Source: Flavobacteriales bacterium (GTDB lineage Bacteria; Bacteroidota; Bacteroidia; Flavobacteriales_E; Vicingaceae). Taken from it: a stretch of DNA of 40,381 nt. The DNA lies in assembly GCA_016763995.1 (NCBI GenBank), contig JAESST010000388.1:1-40381 (forward strand). Direction: 5' to 3'. This document shows positions 9,081 to 18,384 of this stretch, one piece after another. The notes under the pieces are model-generated. The model saw only the letters and a list, made by a program, of their open reading frames with translations. It searched no databases and was not told where the DNA came from. The position numbers and the translations under genes were made by a program. Numbering within the stretch: the stretch's first letter is position 1; each line of letters begins with the position of its first letter.

Positions 9081-10808
9081 AACATTTGTTTCACTTTGTT
9101 CAACAGTTAAGGAAATAATATCTCCTGCCTTTACCTTTCTAGGTTTATCAAAACATTCAACAGCCTGTCCCCAATGAATCATTTCTTTTTCTGGTCCAGA
9201 AGATAGAGTTAACTCATCGTCAAAATGTAGGTCGAACCAAAAAACAACAGCATCAATCTCCCCATCAGTTGTGATCTCAACATTTATTGTATGAACATTT
9301 GGACTTTGTGGAGAAGTCGCTTTTGGAAGATTGTGAAAATCAATAGATAAGGGCTTAAATTCATCGCTTAGTTTAAGGTGAGGGATATTAGATAGCACAA
9401 TTGTTTTGTAGGAATCATCAACTTGAAATTTCCCAAAACTACTGAGGTCAAAACCAGAGACCTCTTTTATTTTTCCTGTTTTTTTAAGATGATTTGATTG
9501 AACTAAAACAGCTTTTATATCTGCCGCAGCTGGTATTATTTTTGCCCCTTCTTTCAGTAAATTTGCTTGAGCATGTCGAAGACTAGGAAGCACTCCCTCA
9601 CCTAGTAAGCCTGCATCAAAAATTTCTGATACTAGAGCATCTACTTTTTGCGGAATTTCTCTACCAATTTTTAACTTATTTGATTTTGCATGAAAAACTT
9701 CGATTTGCTCTTGATAATTATTGTCAGCAATAATGACTTTTGCCACATCTGCAATGACTTTAATTGTTTCACAAGTGTAGATTTTTTTTGCGCCTTCTCT
9801 AGCGCACATCATGGAAAGGAGACCAGATCCTGTTCCAATATCTAAAACAGTATCTCCACGTTGAATAGTACGTTTGATACTTTCGGCATAGCCATCGTTT
9901 CGCTTAAGGTCTGCAAGCATACTCATGAGCCAACCATCAATTCTTTTACTCTCAAACTTCTCAATATTTTCTTTTGCAATAGAGTTATTTGGATTTATAT
10001 CAAGTACTTGGTTGTAGAATTTCCCTGCTTCTTCAAATCGATCTAAATCGCGATTTGCATTTGCTATTAGAGTAATGATCTCTTCCGAGGGCTTTTTTTT
10101 GTTGTGTATTTTCAGGTATAACTCCAAGGCGTCATCTATTTCACCCATTGCATGAAGAGTCATTCCTTTCATTTTAATCGCTGAAAAATGCTCCGGGTCA
10201 AAAGACAAGACCTGGTCTAAATAACGGATCGCATCTTCGAAGCGAGATTGATCCATGGCCAAAGACCCTAGATTTAACCATGAAGGGAGGAAGTTAGGAG
10301 CTAGTTTAATGGTATGTTCCCATTTTTCTATTGCTTTTTCATTTTCTCCTTTCTGAGAAAGAACAACGCCTAAACTATAATGAGCCTCTACAAATTGAGG
10401 TAGGGATTCTATTGCTTTTTCAAAAGAAAGAATAGCCTGATCTTTATTATTTTCTTGAATATGAATATTTCCTAATAAGTAATGTGCATTTCCTAAGGAT
10501 GGAAAGCGCAACAGCAAGGAATTAATGAGTTGTTTAGAATTTACAATATCTCCAGTGGATAGGTAAGCCTGGCTAAGAGCTAATGTTATTTCCGTATCAT
10601 TTGGAAACTCGTTAGATGCTGATTTCAATAATTCTATGGCTTCATCAATTTTACCTTGTTGGCTAAGCGCTGCGGATAAGCTAGAATAAACAGAAGTATC
10701 AGGATTTCCCTCAGTAATTAACTCTTTGTATAGTTTTTCGGCCTCATTTAGTTGTCCACTTTGATGGAACTGAATTGCCTGTTGGAGTTTGGAGTTAATT
10801 GCCTGCAT
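9063..10808 (-). CDS. TPR-repeat protein with C-terminal PRMT-like S-adenosylmethionine-dependent methyltransferase
   Basis: N-terminal TPR units, then VLDIGTGSGLLSMMCAREGAKKIYTCE (SAM motif I), SEIFDAGLLGEGVLPSLRHAQANLL (double-E-like loop), MIHWGQAVECF (THW-loop-like). Confidence 0.85.
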   Translation of the reverse strand: MQAINSKLQQAIQFHQSGQLNEAEKLYKELITEGNPDTSVYSSLSAALSQQGKIDEAIELLKSASNEFPNDTEITLALSQAYLSTGDIVNSKQLINSLLLRFPSLGNAHYLLGNIHIQENNKDQAILSFEKAIESLPQFVEAHYSLGVVLSQKGENEKAIEKWEHTIKLAPNFLPSWLNLGSLAMDQSRFEDAIRYLDQVLSFDPEHFSAIKMKGMTLHAMGEIDDALELYLKIHNKKKPSEEIITLIANANRDLDRFEEAGKFYNQVLDINPNNSIAKENIEKFESKRIDGWLMSMLADLKRNDGYAESIKRTIQRGDTVLDIGTGSGLLSMMCAREGAKKIYTCETIKVIADVAKVIIADNNYQEQIEVFHAKSNKLKIGREIPQKVDALVSEIFDAGLLGEGVLPSLRHAQANLLKEGAKIIPAAADIKAVLVQSNHLKKTGKIKEVSGFDLSSFGKFQVDDSYKTIVLSNIPHLKLSDEFKPLSIDFHNLPKATSPQSPNVHTINVEITTDGEIDAVVFWFDLHFDDELTLSSGPEKEMIHWGQAVECFDKPRKVKAGDIISLTVEQSETNVVFKHL

Positions 10809-11155
10809 AAGATGATATTATTTAAGTGTTAAAGTACTGCATCCTAAGAATAAACTCCTAGTAAGAATGAGATTATTTTTATATAACTGCTGAAAGTTAA
10901 AAATGGACTATAGATTGAAAGACTAATTTTCTATTGGAAAAGGGAAACCTATTGGGAGAATTTTATAGTCTGTACTTGGCGTTTATTAAGTTATTTAGCA
11001 GTTAAATAGGCTGGGTCTTTATAGCCTTATTTGTACGACTAAGAAGCAAAAAAAATACTAGAAAATAAGAGTTTTTTATATTTCCAAAGCAATAAAAAAA
11101 AGAGGAGTTCCGTTTTCGTTGAGGTTTAAGAAGAAATAAAATCAAAACAAATTCA

Positions 11156-12706
11156 ATGAAAAACCAAGCACTCGGGACAAGTCTACTCATATTTGGTCTC
11201 CTCTTGTTCAACTTCCTTTTTTGGCAAGAGACTCCAGGAATCAACTTCATCTTATTTTCTAGTTTTTTAATTGGCTTAGCCTACTTTAGAGAACGTAAAA
11301 CTGCTTTTCGAAAAGAAGTGTATTATGCAGGAGTTGCTGCATTTATCTCAGGAATTATGGTTGTTTGGCATAATAGCGGATGGAGTGTCTTTATGCATTT
11401 TCTGACTGTTTTTATTACGATTGGCTTCATTAAGCAAAAGAGAATTACGACTGTTTTTGAAGGGACATTAGCTTTCTTGGTAAATTATTTCAGTAGCCCA
11501 GTCGCATGGTTAAATGAGCTTAAAAACAGGAAGAAAGAGAACAAAGCTTTTGCCTTAACTTATAGCTTTATAAAATTATGTGTTATTCCAGGAGTTATTT
11601 TTATTCTGTTCTTCATTATTTACCAAAATGCTAATCCAAAATTTGAAGAGCTAACTCATTCATTTACTCAAAGCATTGCAGATATTTTTAAAGAGTTCAG
11701 TTTTACCCGCTTCTTCTTTTTACTTTTTGGGTTTTCTATTGTATCAGTAGCATTTGTTAAATCATATGTTTCTATCGGAGCTTTTGCTTCTTGTGAAGAC
11801 GATTTAGTGCGCACTCGTAGAAAAGATGTTAAAAGCCCTATTCAGGCAAGCTCAAACTTGTTTGCAGAATTTAAAAATGAATATAAAATTGGCCTACTGA
11901 TTTTCGGAGTTTTAAACCTTTTATTGTTGATTGTTAACATTATTGACATTAAATGGATCTGGTTCGACTTTGAAGTACCCCTAGAGTTTAACCTAAAATC
12001 TTTTGTTCACGAAGGCACCTATTTGCTCATTTTTAGTATTCTGTTATCGATGGTTATTTTCTTATATTTTTTTCGAGGAAGTTTTAATTTTTACTCTAAA
12101 AATAAGGGCTTGAGAGTTTTGGGAAAGGTCTGGATTATTCAAAATATTATATTAACACTTTCTGTATTCATTAGAAACTTCCACTATATCAACTATCATG
12201 GATTGGCAGGAAAACGAATTGGGGTAATTGCTTTTTTGTTAATGACTGTTTTTGGATTAATAAGTTTGATTGTAAAGATGGATAAGTTGAAAACAACAGC
12301 TTACTTAGTTAGATTAAATGGCTGGTTTATTCTGATTACTATGACAATGATGACATGTGTTAATTGGGATAGAATGGTTGTTCATTATAATCTGGGACAT
12401 GAAAATGCAGGGGAAATTGATGTGGATTATTATTTGAAATTAAATGTAACCACTGCGCCATTAGTGTTGAAAAATTTAGATATTGTTGCAGCGCAAATGG
12501 AGGCTCATAAAAACAGGAAGGATAAGGCCATTTGGTTAAGGTATGTAGATATCGAAATGTTTAAAGAACAATTAGAGTATCGAACAAGCAAATATCTCAA
12601 AAGAATGGAAGATGACAACTGGGCTTCTTGGAATTGGGCTGATTATAAGTTAAAAAAGACGACGAAATTAATGCCACTAGAAGAAGAACCTCAAGCATTT
12701 AATTAA
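11156..12706 (+). CDS. DUF4173/DUF4153-like polytopic membrane protein
   Basis: 516 aa, many TM segments; C-terminal NWDRMVVHYNLGH...DVDYYLKLNVTTAPLVL is typical of the family. Confidence 0.75.
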   Translation: MKNQALGTSLLIFGLLLFNFLFWQETPGINFILFSSFLIGLAYFRERKTAFRKEVYYAGVAAFISGIMVVWHNSGWSVFMHFLTVFITIGFIKQKRITTVFEGTLAFLVNYFSSPVAWLNELKNRKKENKAFALTYSFIKLCVIPGVIFILFFIIYQNANPKFEELTHSFTQSIADIFKEFSFTRFFFLLFGFSIVSVAFVKSYVSIGAFASCEDDLVRTRRKDVKSPIQASSNLFAEFKNEYKIGLLIFGVLNLLLLIVNIIDIKWIWFDFEVPLEFNLKSFVHEGTYLLIFSILLSMVIFLYFFRGSFNFYSKNKGLRVLGKVWIIQNIILTLSVFIRNFHYINYHGLAGKRIGVIAFLLMTVFGLISLIVKMDKLKTTAYLVRLNGWFILITMTMMTCVNWDRMVVHYNLGHENAGEIDVDYYLKLNVTTAPLVLKNLDIVAAQMEAHKNRKDKAIWLRYVDIEMFKEQLEYRTSKYLKRMEDDNWASWNWADYKLKKTTKLMPLEEEPQAFN

Positions 12707-12820
12707 CATTCTAACTTGAGTTCGGTTTTTCTTAAGAATTCAGAACCTAGCTAAGCAGTAATTTTTTTCTTAAAATTTAGAACATAACCCATAATTAGTT
12801 GAAATTCTAACAATTGAAAG

Positions 12821-13237
12821 CTATATTGTTGCAATGACTTTTAATTCAATAGCAATTGGAGTGGGCAGACTTTTTATTTCCAAGGTTGTTCTACAAGGTT
12901 GGTTGTCTTTAAAAAACTCAGCATATAGTTTATTGTAAGTTTTAAAATCGGCCTTCATATTTGTTAAGAAGACAGTAACATCTACAACGTTTTCCCATTT
13001 AGCACCAGAATCTTCAACGATGGTTTTTACATTGTTAAAAACAGAAATGCATTGCTTTTCTATATCATAAGAAACGATCTCTCCATTTTCATCTAAGTCA
13101 ACACCTGGAATTTTTTTTGTTCCTCTTTCTCTTGGACCTACGCCTGAAAGGAATAACAAGTTACCTACCTTTCTAGAGTGCGGATATGCACCAACTGGCT
13201 CAGGTGCTCTGTTTGAATCGAATTTTTCACTTGACAT
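12821..13237 (-). CDS. RidA family protein
   Basis: APEPVGAYPHSRKVGNLLFLSGVGPRERGT...DVTVFLTNMKADFKTYNKLYAEFF...PCRTTLEIKSLPTPIAIELKVIA. Confidence 0.92.
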   Translation of the reverse strand: MSSEKFDSNRAPEPVGAYPHSRKVGNLLFLSGVGPRERGTKKIPGVDLDENGEIVSYDIEKQCISVFNNVKTIVEDSGAKWENVVDVTVFLTNMKADFKTYNKLYAEFFKDNQPCRTTLEIKSLPTPIAIELKVIATI

Positions 13238-13329
13238 GTTTGTTTCTTTTTGTCAAAAATAAGAAAGCCACTTTCGAAAAAACAACTATTCTTAAATTGA
13301 TTTAAACTTTCAAGTAACAAGCTGAGAAT

Positions 13330-13391
13330 CTGAGTTCGGTTCTTCTAAATAATAATCGAACTCAGGCTGACAAGAAAAGTCAAGCTGTCAG
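13330..13391. repeat. Two adjacent imperfectly spaced inverted repeats in an intergenic region
   Basis: CTGAGTTCG(13330)...CGAACTCAG(13365), and CTGACA(13367)...TGTCAG(13391). No clear T tract, so terminator status is uncertain. Confidence 0.45.
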
Positions 13392-14065
13392 TTCATTTCG
13401 ATTTTCACTTTTTGCTTCTGATCTCCCAATTTTATTTTCCACTTTCGAATTGCAATTGCCATAAGTGGAGATCCTATTAATGTTGGTGCTAACCAAACAA
13501 TCCATTGCGGCTCAAAATGAATATTGGTTAGTATAAAAGCGGTAGATGTCGCTATAAATGAGCCGCCCATGCGCCCAATGTGAGTAAACAGCCATTCGTT
13601 TTTCACCCAATTTTTCTTCCACATTTTAATAGCGTCTTGAACAGTCATCCAGGTGAGCAACCCGCCAAAAATAAATAACATAGGAATGGCACCAGCAAAT
13701 CCAGTTCGAACAAAATTGACTGCTACCAAATAGAGCATGAAAATCCCACAGAGCATGGAAACAATGTTGAAAGCCCAGTCTAAAGGAGAACTGAGCACTG
13801 CTTTTTTGTTTCTTAATATTCGCTTTCCTGTAAAGGCCATGTAAAAGCTGAAAATGGCAATTGTTTGCAAGAAGATATTGCCACGAAAGGAAGCCACTAT
13901 TAAGCCTGTTACAACTACTGAAAGCATGCCGTAGAAGTATATTTCGCCACTCGTCGTATGACTTTTTGAGCCCTTTTTAGTAAGAATAGCTATAATGCCA
14001 CTAAGTAGTGCGATTCCTCCTGAGAAGGCGTGAAAATAGAGGATATATTGAATGCTTTCTTTCAT
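13388..14065 (-). CDS. DUF2306-like multi-pass membrane protein
   Basis: 225 aa with about 6-7 hydrophobic segments; FHAFSGGIALLSGIIAILTKKGSKSHTTSGEIYF. Confidence 0.6.
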   Translation of the reverse strand: MKESIQYILYFHAFSGGIALLSGIIAILTKKGSKSHTTSGEIYFYGMLSVVVTGLIVASFRGNIFLQTIAIFSFYMAFTGKRILRNKKAVLSSPLDWAFNIVSMLCGIFMLYLVAVNFVRTGFAGAIPMLFIFGGLLTWMTVQDAIKMWKKNWVKNEWLFTHIGRMGGSFIATSTAFILTNIHFEPQWIVWLAPTLIGSPLMAIAIRKWKIKLGDQKQKVKIEMN

Positions 14066-14076
14066 AAGATTGGAGT

Positions 14077-15363
14077 TTAAAGTGGTTTTTGAATTTTATG
14101 CCTTTTAGGATAATAGACCAATTGTATAAAATTAAATTCGATTTGTTTGTTGGTATAATCTAGTCCGTTTTTAGTATAGTTTAAGTTTGGAGTATAGCGT
14201 AAGTTGGTTCTCATAATAAGATAATCTACTCTAGATAAGCGAATATCCCAACCAAATACAATCCCATAACCTAGTTTATTGGCTTTGTAATCGCTTACTT
14301 TTTTGCCCATGTCTTTTTCTAGAATTTTGTAATTATTGCTAGAAATGTATGGCCCAACAAATGGGACAAAACCATGATAATCGCCAATAAATTTAAAGGC
14401 CTCCAAGGCTATGGAATGGTTAGTAGTTAAGTAGGTGTAATTGTAAGCAGTTTCTTTTTGCTTAAGCGGTCGGTAGCTGATTCTTGCAGAAGCATCCCAA
14501 TCATGAGAATAATAGGCAATTCCCAATTCCACATTTCCATTTTTAGTGGTTTCTTGGTTTAAAAAAGGAATTTTATTGGCGTATTCTGTTGTTTCTAATG
14601 GAATACTTGCAGAGTATCCGATTCCAATAGAAAAGGTATTTAACTCATTGTTTTTTTCAAGTGCATCGAAGACTTTTTTGAGGTATTCTTTTTGCTTTTT
14701 TTTAGCATAACCCTGAGTGAAGTCATAAATTCGTTTGTAGCTGAACAATATTGAAAGTTGGTTTAAACTCACATTCTCAAAACTTTTTCTAGAATTTGCG
14801 TAATGATAGGTTTTATCGTTAAAATATCTTATTCCTAAATCGAAAAGCTTACTTCCTTTGTATCGATAAGAGATTCCCCCTTCGTAATACCATTGTCTGT
14901 TAGTTTGAGTTGCTCCTTCTCCATTAGCTCCTTTAGAACGAAAATATGGGCTGCCAAATCCAACTCCCGCAAAAGGGCGAATTGAATTAGGCTTAATTTT
15001 TAGTGGAAAATATCGAAAACCAGTCAATACTCCATTTTCAATAAAAGCATCTTTTGAACCTTTTATAGAAAATTGAACAATTGGGATAGAAACATAAAAG
15101 TCGGCGTGATCCCAAAAGTGTGTTCCCCCAATTACGAAACGAGTAGAAGCAAAAGAGGGAAGAGTTTTATTGTCAAAATTCCCTTGATTGTTTAAAGTAG
15201 TAAAGCTTCCATTTTGAGGTAAAACTTCTGTTTCGATGCCAAAATAAGTATGGGCAAATTGGTATTTGTCTTTCTTTTTTTCTTGAGAAAAAGAGGAGAT
15301 GCTGATACTGCACAAAAGAACAATTACTAAATTTTTCATGACTTTGGTTTTTTGATGAATCAA
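14077..15363 (-). CDS. Hypothetical secreted/outer-membrane beta-barrel-like protein
   Basis: Signal-peptide-like MKNLVIVLLCSISISSFSQ; alternating aromatic strands; ends ...FIQLVYYPKRHKIQKPL. Start probably at the internal M. Confidence 0.6.
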   Translation of the reverse strand: MIHQKTKVMKNLVIVLLCSISISSFSQEKKKDKYQFAHTYFGIETEVLPQNGSFTTLNNQGNFDNKTLPSFASTRFVIGGTHFWDHADFYVSIPIVQFSIKGSKDAFIENGVLTGFRYFPLKIKPNSIRPFAGVGFGSPYFRSKGANGEGATQTNRQWYYEGGISYRYKGSKLFDLGIRYFNDKTYHYANSRKSFENVSLNQLSILFSYKRIYDFTQGYAKKKQKEYLKKVFDALEKNNELNTFSIGIGYSASIPLETTEYANKIPFLNQETTKNGNVELGIAYYSHDWDASARISYRPLKQKETAYNYTYLTTNHSIALEAFKFIGDYHGFVPFVGPYISSNNYKILEKDMGKKVSDYKANKLGYGIVFGWDIRLSRVDYLIMRTNLRYTPNLNYTKNGLDYTNKQIEFNFIQLVYYPKRHKIQKPL

Positions 15364-15472
15364 AGAAATGAGTGTTTTATGGCCTTTGCAAAAAAGGGTG
15401 ATGATTGACCCAATTCTGTGATGAATAGCAAGGGAATGCTCTTAGTCACTTTGGTTTGGGACGTATGACAAG

Positions 15473-16885
15473 CTAATTTTCTTCTTTTTGATAAAGGTCT
15501 AGACTTTTTAAGTCAAGCTTGAGCTTGGTGTATTCAGAATAATCGACCTCTTTATCTTTAGGGACAATGATAAAAAGGTTGGCTTTCGGTTCGTAATAAT
15601 CTATACTGATGTGACCATATCGATAGAAATATGCATAGTATGACCATTCTCTTCTAATTTCTACATCGATACCGATAATCGCTTTTTCATTAATGCTAGA
15701 AATTATTTTTCGAACATCATTAAGTTTGATTTTGTCTCTGTTTGTTTGGTTAATAGGGAGAAGGAGAAGAATTATGCTTAGACCTAGCAGAGCGGTGGAA
15801 GCGATCTTAAAAATGGAAAATGCTTTTTTATGTTGAATAAATGCAATGATCCAATGTTGAATAAGAGGCGCAATGAGAAATCCAATTCCAATAGAGAATA
15901 AAGGAAAAGCTGGTATCACATAAAAGGTGCTCTGCTTCATGCTAATAAGAATTGGGAGAACACCGCTTAGAGCCGTACATAAAAAAATGTAAACCAATGA
16001 AGAGTTGCTTTTTACTGATTTTTTGAATAGAAATTTATTGAGCAAGAACAGCAGCAACCAGAGTACTGTCATGACTGTTAACTCCTGAGAAACTCTACGG
16101 ATAATATAGAACCGACTACCAACAGATTGTTCAGCACCTAGCCCACCAATAATTTGAATGTTATAATATTTAGTAAGGCTTTCATAGGCATCGGGAATAA
16201 AGTAGAGTAATCCAAAGGGAAGAAGAAGCCCTATAACGAATACGATGTACTTTTTAATTAATTCTATAAATGAGAAGGGACGCCTAAATAGCCAATAAAA
16301 GAAAAGAAAGCTAAGAGGAAAAAAAGCGGTAAAGCCTTTTGCTAGAAAAGCGAAAAAGATAAATACTCCCGCAATAAAAAAATAGAGAATCTTATTTTTT
16401 TCCAGTGCCTTTAGTTGAAAAATAACACTGGCCATTAAGAACAACATCATTGTATTTTCCAATAGGTTGTTGCTTGTTCCCCACACCATTTTAGGCACCG
16501 TTAACCAAAGAAGAAGAGGAAGCCAGTACAAACTTCTCTCTACCTGTGGAGCAAGTCTTTTCCAAATTGAGATCATCAAGCCCCCACCAATAAGATAACA
16601 AAGCAAAGAGTAAAGCCTTTCCACCCAATGGTAGTCACCAAAAAATTGGAAGAATAAACTTTGTATTCCAAAAACGAGAGGAGGGTGATCATTAAACTGT
16701 TTTGCTAAAGTGTCTGTAAGTTGAGGGTTCCAAAAATCACCTAAGCCTTCAGCAAGGTTTCGAGCAATCATTGCATAGTAAATCCCGTCCATAAACATTC
16801 CATGAGAAAATAGGGTAGGGGATAGAGCAATAAAAAACACTGCAACAATGAAGATTAAGAAATAAAGCGAGCTGGGAATTTTCAT
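15473..16885 (-). CDS. GT39/ArnT-like membrane glycosyltransferase
   Basis: 470 aa polytopic; HGMFMDGIYYAMIARNLAEGLGDFWNPQLT...NDHPPLVFGIQSLFFQFFGDYHWVERLYSLL. Confidence 0.8.
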   Translation of the reverse strand: MKIPSSLYFLIFIVAVFFIALSPTLFSHGMFMDGIYYAMIARNLAEGLGDFWNPQLTDTLAKQFNDHPPLVFGIQSLFFQFFGDYHWVERLYSLLCYLIGGGLMISIWKRLAPQVERSLYWLPLLLWLTVPKMVWGTSNNLLENTMMLFLMASVIFQLKALEKNKILYFFIAGVFIFFAFLAKGFTAFFPLSFLFFYWLFRRPFSFIELIKKYIVFVIGLLLPFGLLYFIPDAYESLTKYYNIQIIGGLGAEQSVGSRFYIIRRVSQELTVMTVLWLLLFLLNKFLFKKSVKSNSSLVYIFLCTALSGVLPILISMKQSTFYVIPAFPLFSIGIGFLIAPLIQHWIIAFIQHKKAFSIFKIASTALLGLSIILLLLPINQTNRDKIKLNDVRKIISSINEKAIIGIDVEIRREWSYYAYFYRYGHISIDYYEPKANLFIIVPKDKEVDYSEYTKLKLDLKSLDLYQKEEN

Positions 16886-17745
16886 ACTTGCTGAAGTCTG
16901 ATTTTTATTTCTTTCACATAAGCTCTAGAAACAGGAACGGAAAGATCAATTTCATTTCCAAAGTTCAACGTAAGGCCTTGAGCGTTGCCAGAGAAGTGTT
17001 TTACTTTTTGAAGATTGACTAAATAGCTTCTATGACATTTTTGAATGTGAAGGGTGGAAGAGAAAGTCTCTTCAATATTCTTCAAAGTATTTCGAACAAT
17101 TTCTTTTTTTAGCTCACTTTCTTTAATAGAATAGAGTTCCACATAGTTTTCAACTGCTTTTGCAGTGAGAAGTTTTGTAGTTTCAACTGTTACATTTTCC
17201 GACTTGTTTTGAGAAGGGATATTCAGTTCAGAGTGCGAAACTTTTTGTTGGTGAAACAGAGTAGCATTTAAGCTTTCTGCTTGTTTTATCATACTTTCCA
17301 AACGACGATGATAAACCAATAAGGTGCTAAATATGACAGGAATAATTCCAACCAATATTGTCATTCCTTGATAAAAAAGAAATCCATCAATAGAGAAGGG
17401 GATAAAATGCTGGCTAACTGAATAAATTAAATTGCCAGAACCTATGGTGAAAAAGACCCAAGTAGTATAGGCAATGTTCTTAATCACAGTCCAAGTTTGC
17501 TTGTTAAACCACTTGCTGAAAATAGTGCTGAAGAGTAAGTGATTGGAGAGCAAGCAAAAGCTAGTAACTAAACCATAACCAAACAACTGTAAGGTTTTTT
17601 TGTCGGAGATATAATTGCCAAGGCCAAAAGGTTGGAAAAAATGGAGAAATAGAAAGACAAAGGACCCAAAAGCGACAGCTGTAATAACAGCTCTTTTTTT
17701 TGAATTATCAAAAGGGTAAGGCTCTTGTAAGGTTTTCCAATTCAT
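16882..17745 (-). CDS. Membrane-anchored LytTR DNA-binding regulator
   Basis: N-terminal four TM segments, C-terminal LytTR domain (ENYVELYSIKE...LHIQKCHRSYLVNLQKVKHFSGNAQGLTLNF...VPVSRAYVKEI). Overlaps the GT39 gene by 4 bp. Confidence 0.88.
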   Translation of the reverse strand: MNWKTLQEPYPFDNSKKRAVITAVAFGSFVFLFLHFFQPFGLGNYISDKKTLQLFGYGLVTSFCLLSNHLLFSTIFSKWFNKQTWTVIKNIAYTTWVFFTIGSGNLIYSVSQHFIPFSIDGFLFYQGMTILVGIIPVIFSTLLVYHRRLESMIKQAESLNATLFHQQKVSHSELNIPSQNKSENVTVETTKLLTAKAVENYVELYSIKESELKKEIVRNTLKNIEETFSSTLHIQKCHRSYLVNLQKVKHFSGNAQGLTLNFGNEIDLSVPVSRAYVKEIKIRLQQV

Positions 17746-17787
17746 GCAAAAGCGAATTTAGTGCTTTTACCTAAAACTAAACGTAAG

Positions 17788-17820
17788 AAAGGGATATCTC
17801 CTAAGAAATATCCCTTTTAA
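17788..17820 (-). terminator. Intrinsic terminator after the cupredoxin-like gene
   Basis: Minus strand AAAGGGATAT-TTCTTAGGAG-ATATCCCTTT then CTTACGTTT; 10-bp stem just after the stop at 17839. Confidence 0.55.
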
Positions 17821-17838
17821 CCACTACTAACTAATCTA

Positions 17839-18249
17839 TTAATTCACTACTATCCTATACTGTGGAGTTGGATTCATTGGACAGAAGAAAACGTATTCTC
17901 CCTTCTCTAATACTACTTCTTTCGAACTTTGTGTTTGTCCTTCTTCCACTACTTTTTGAACATAGGCATTTGCAATATGATTCTCTTTGTCTGTTTTACC
18001 TTTAGGAGCAATCACAAAACCAACAGCATGATCTACTCCTTTATTTGTTACCTCAAACACATAAGGTTCTCCTGCTTTTAATTTTAATTCTTTCTTGTTG
18101 AATTCTCCTGGTGTTTGAGTTAATTTGATCACTTTATGATCGTGTTTTGTCATTTCTTTTTTCGTAGCATTTTGAGCTATACTTGATCCTCCAATTAAGA
18201 TGGCTAATAAGAAAAGAGTGTTTTTAACTAAATTTTTTATTGTTTTATT
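17839..18249 (-). CDS. Secreted cupredoxin-like protein; start codon apparently missing
   Basis: Called ORF begins at ATG 18153, but the same frame upstream reads NKTIKNLVKNTLFLLAILIGGSSIAQNATKKE-MTKHDHKV, a signal peptide with no ATG/GTG/TTG before the stop at 18276. Confidence 0.65.
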   Translation of the reverse strand, partial: NKTIKNLVKNTLFLLAILIGGSSIAQNATKKEMTKHDHKVIKLTQTPGEFNKKELKLKAGEPYVFEVTNKGVDHAVGFVIAPKGKTDKENHIANAYVQKVVEEGQTQSSKEVVLEKGEYVFFCPMNPTPQYRIVVN

Positions 18250-18352
18250 TTTAAGAAGATTGTGTTTAAAACTTCACTCAATATTCCAATCATTGGTTGG
18301 TTTGTTATAGCAAGTAAAGCCCGGATATGAATTAATTATTTATAATGTTGCT

Positions 18353-18380
18353 TTGTCATACCGAACGAAGTCGAAGTATG
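18353..18380. repeat. Short intergenic hairpin element of the TTCGACTTCG(T/C)TC..TATGACA type
   Basis: TTGTCATACCGAACGAAGTCGAAGTATG; CATAC...GTATG ends pair. Resembles recurring intergenic repeats I recall from Bacteroidota genomes; only one copy was noticed here. Confidence 0.4.
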
Positions 18381-18384
18381 TTTT

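Noticed and set aside
8803-11250. ORFs 8803..8997 (-), 9861..10046 (+), 11002..11250 (-)
   Set aside because: Antisense to the Fnr-like, TPR-methyltransferase and DUF4173 genes or mainly intergenic; no coding support.
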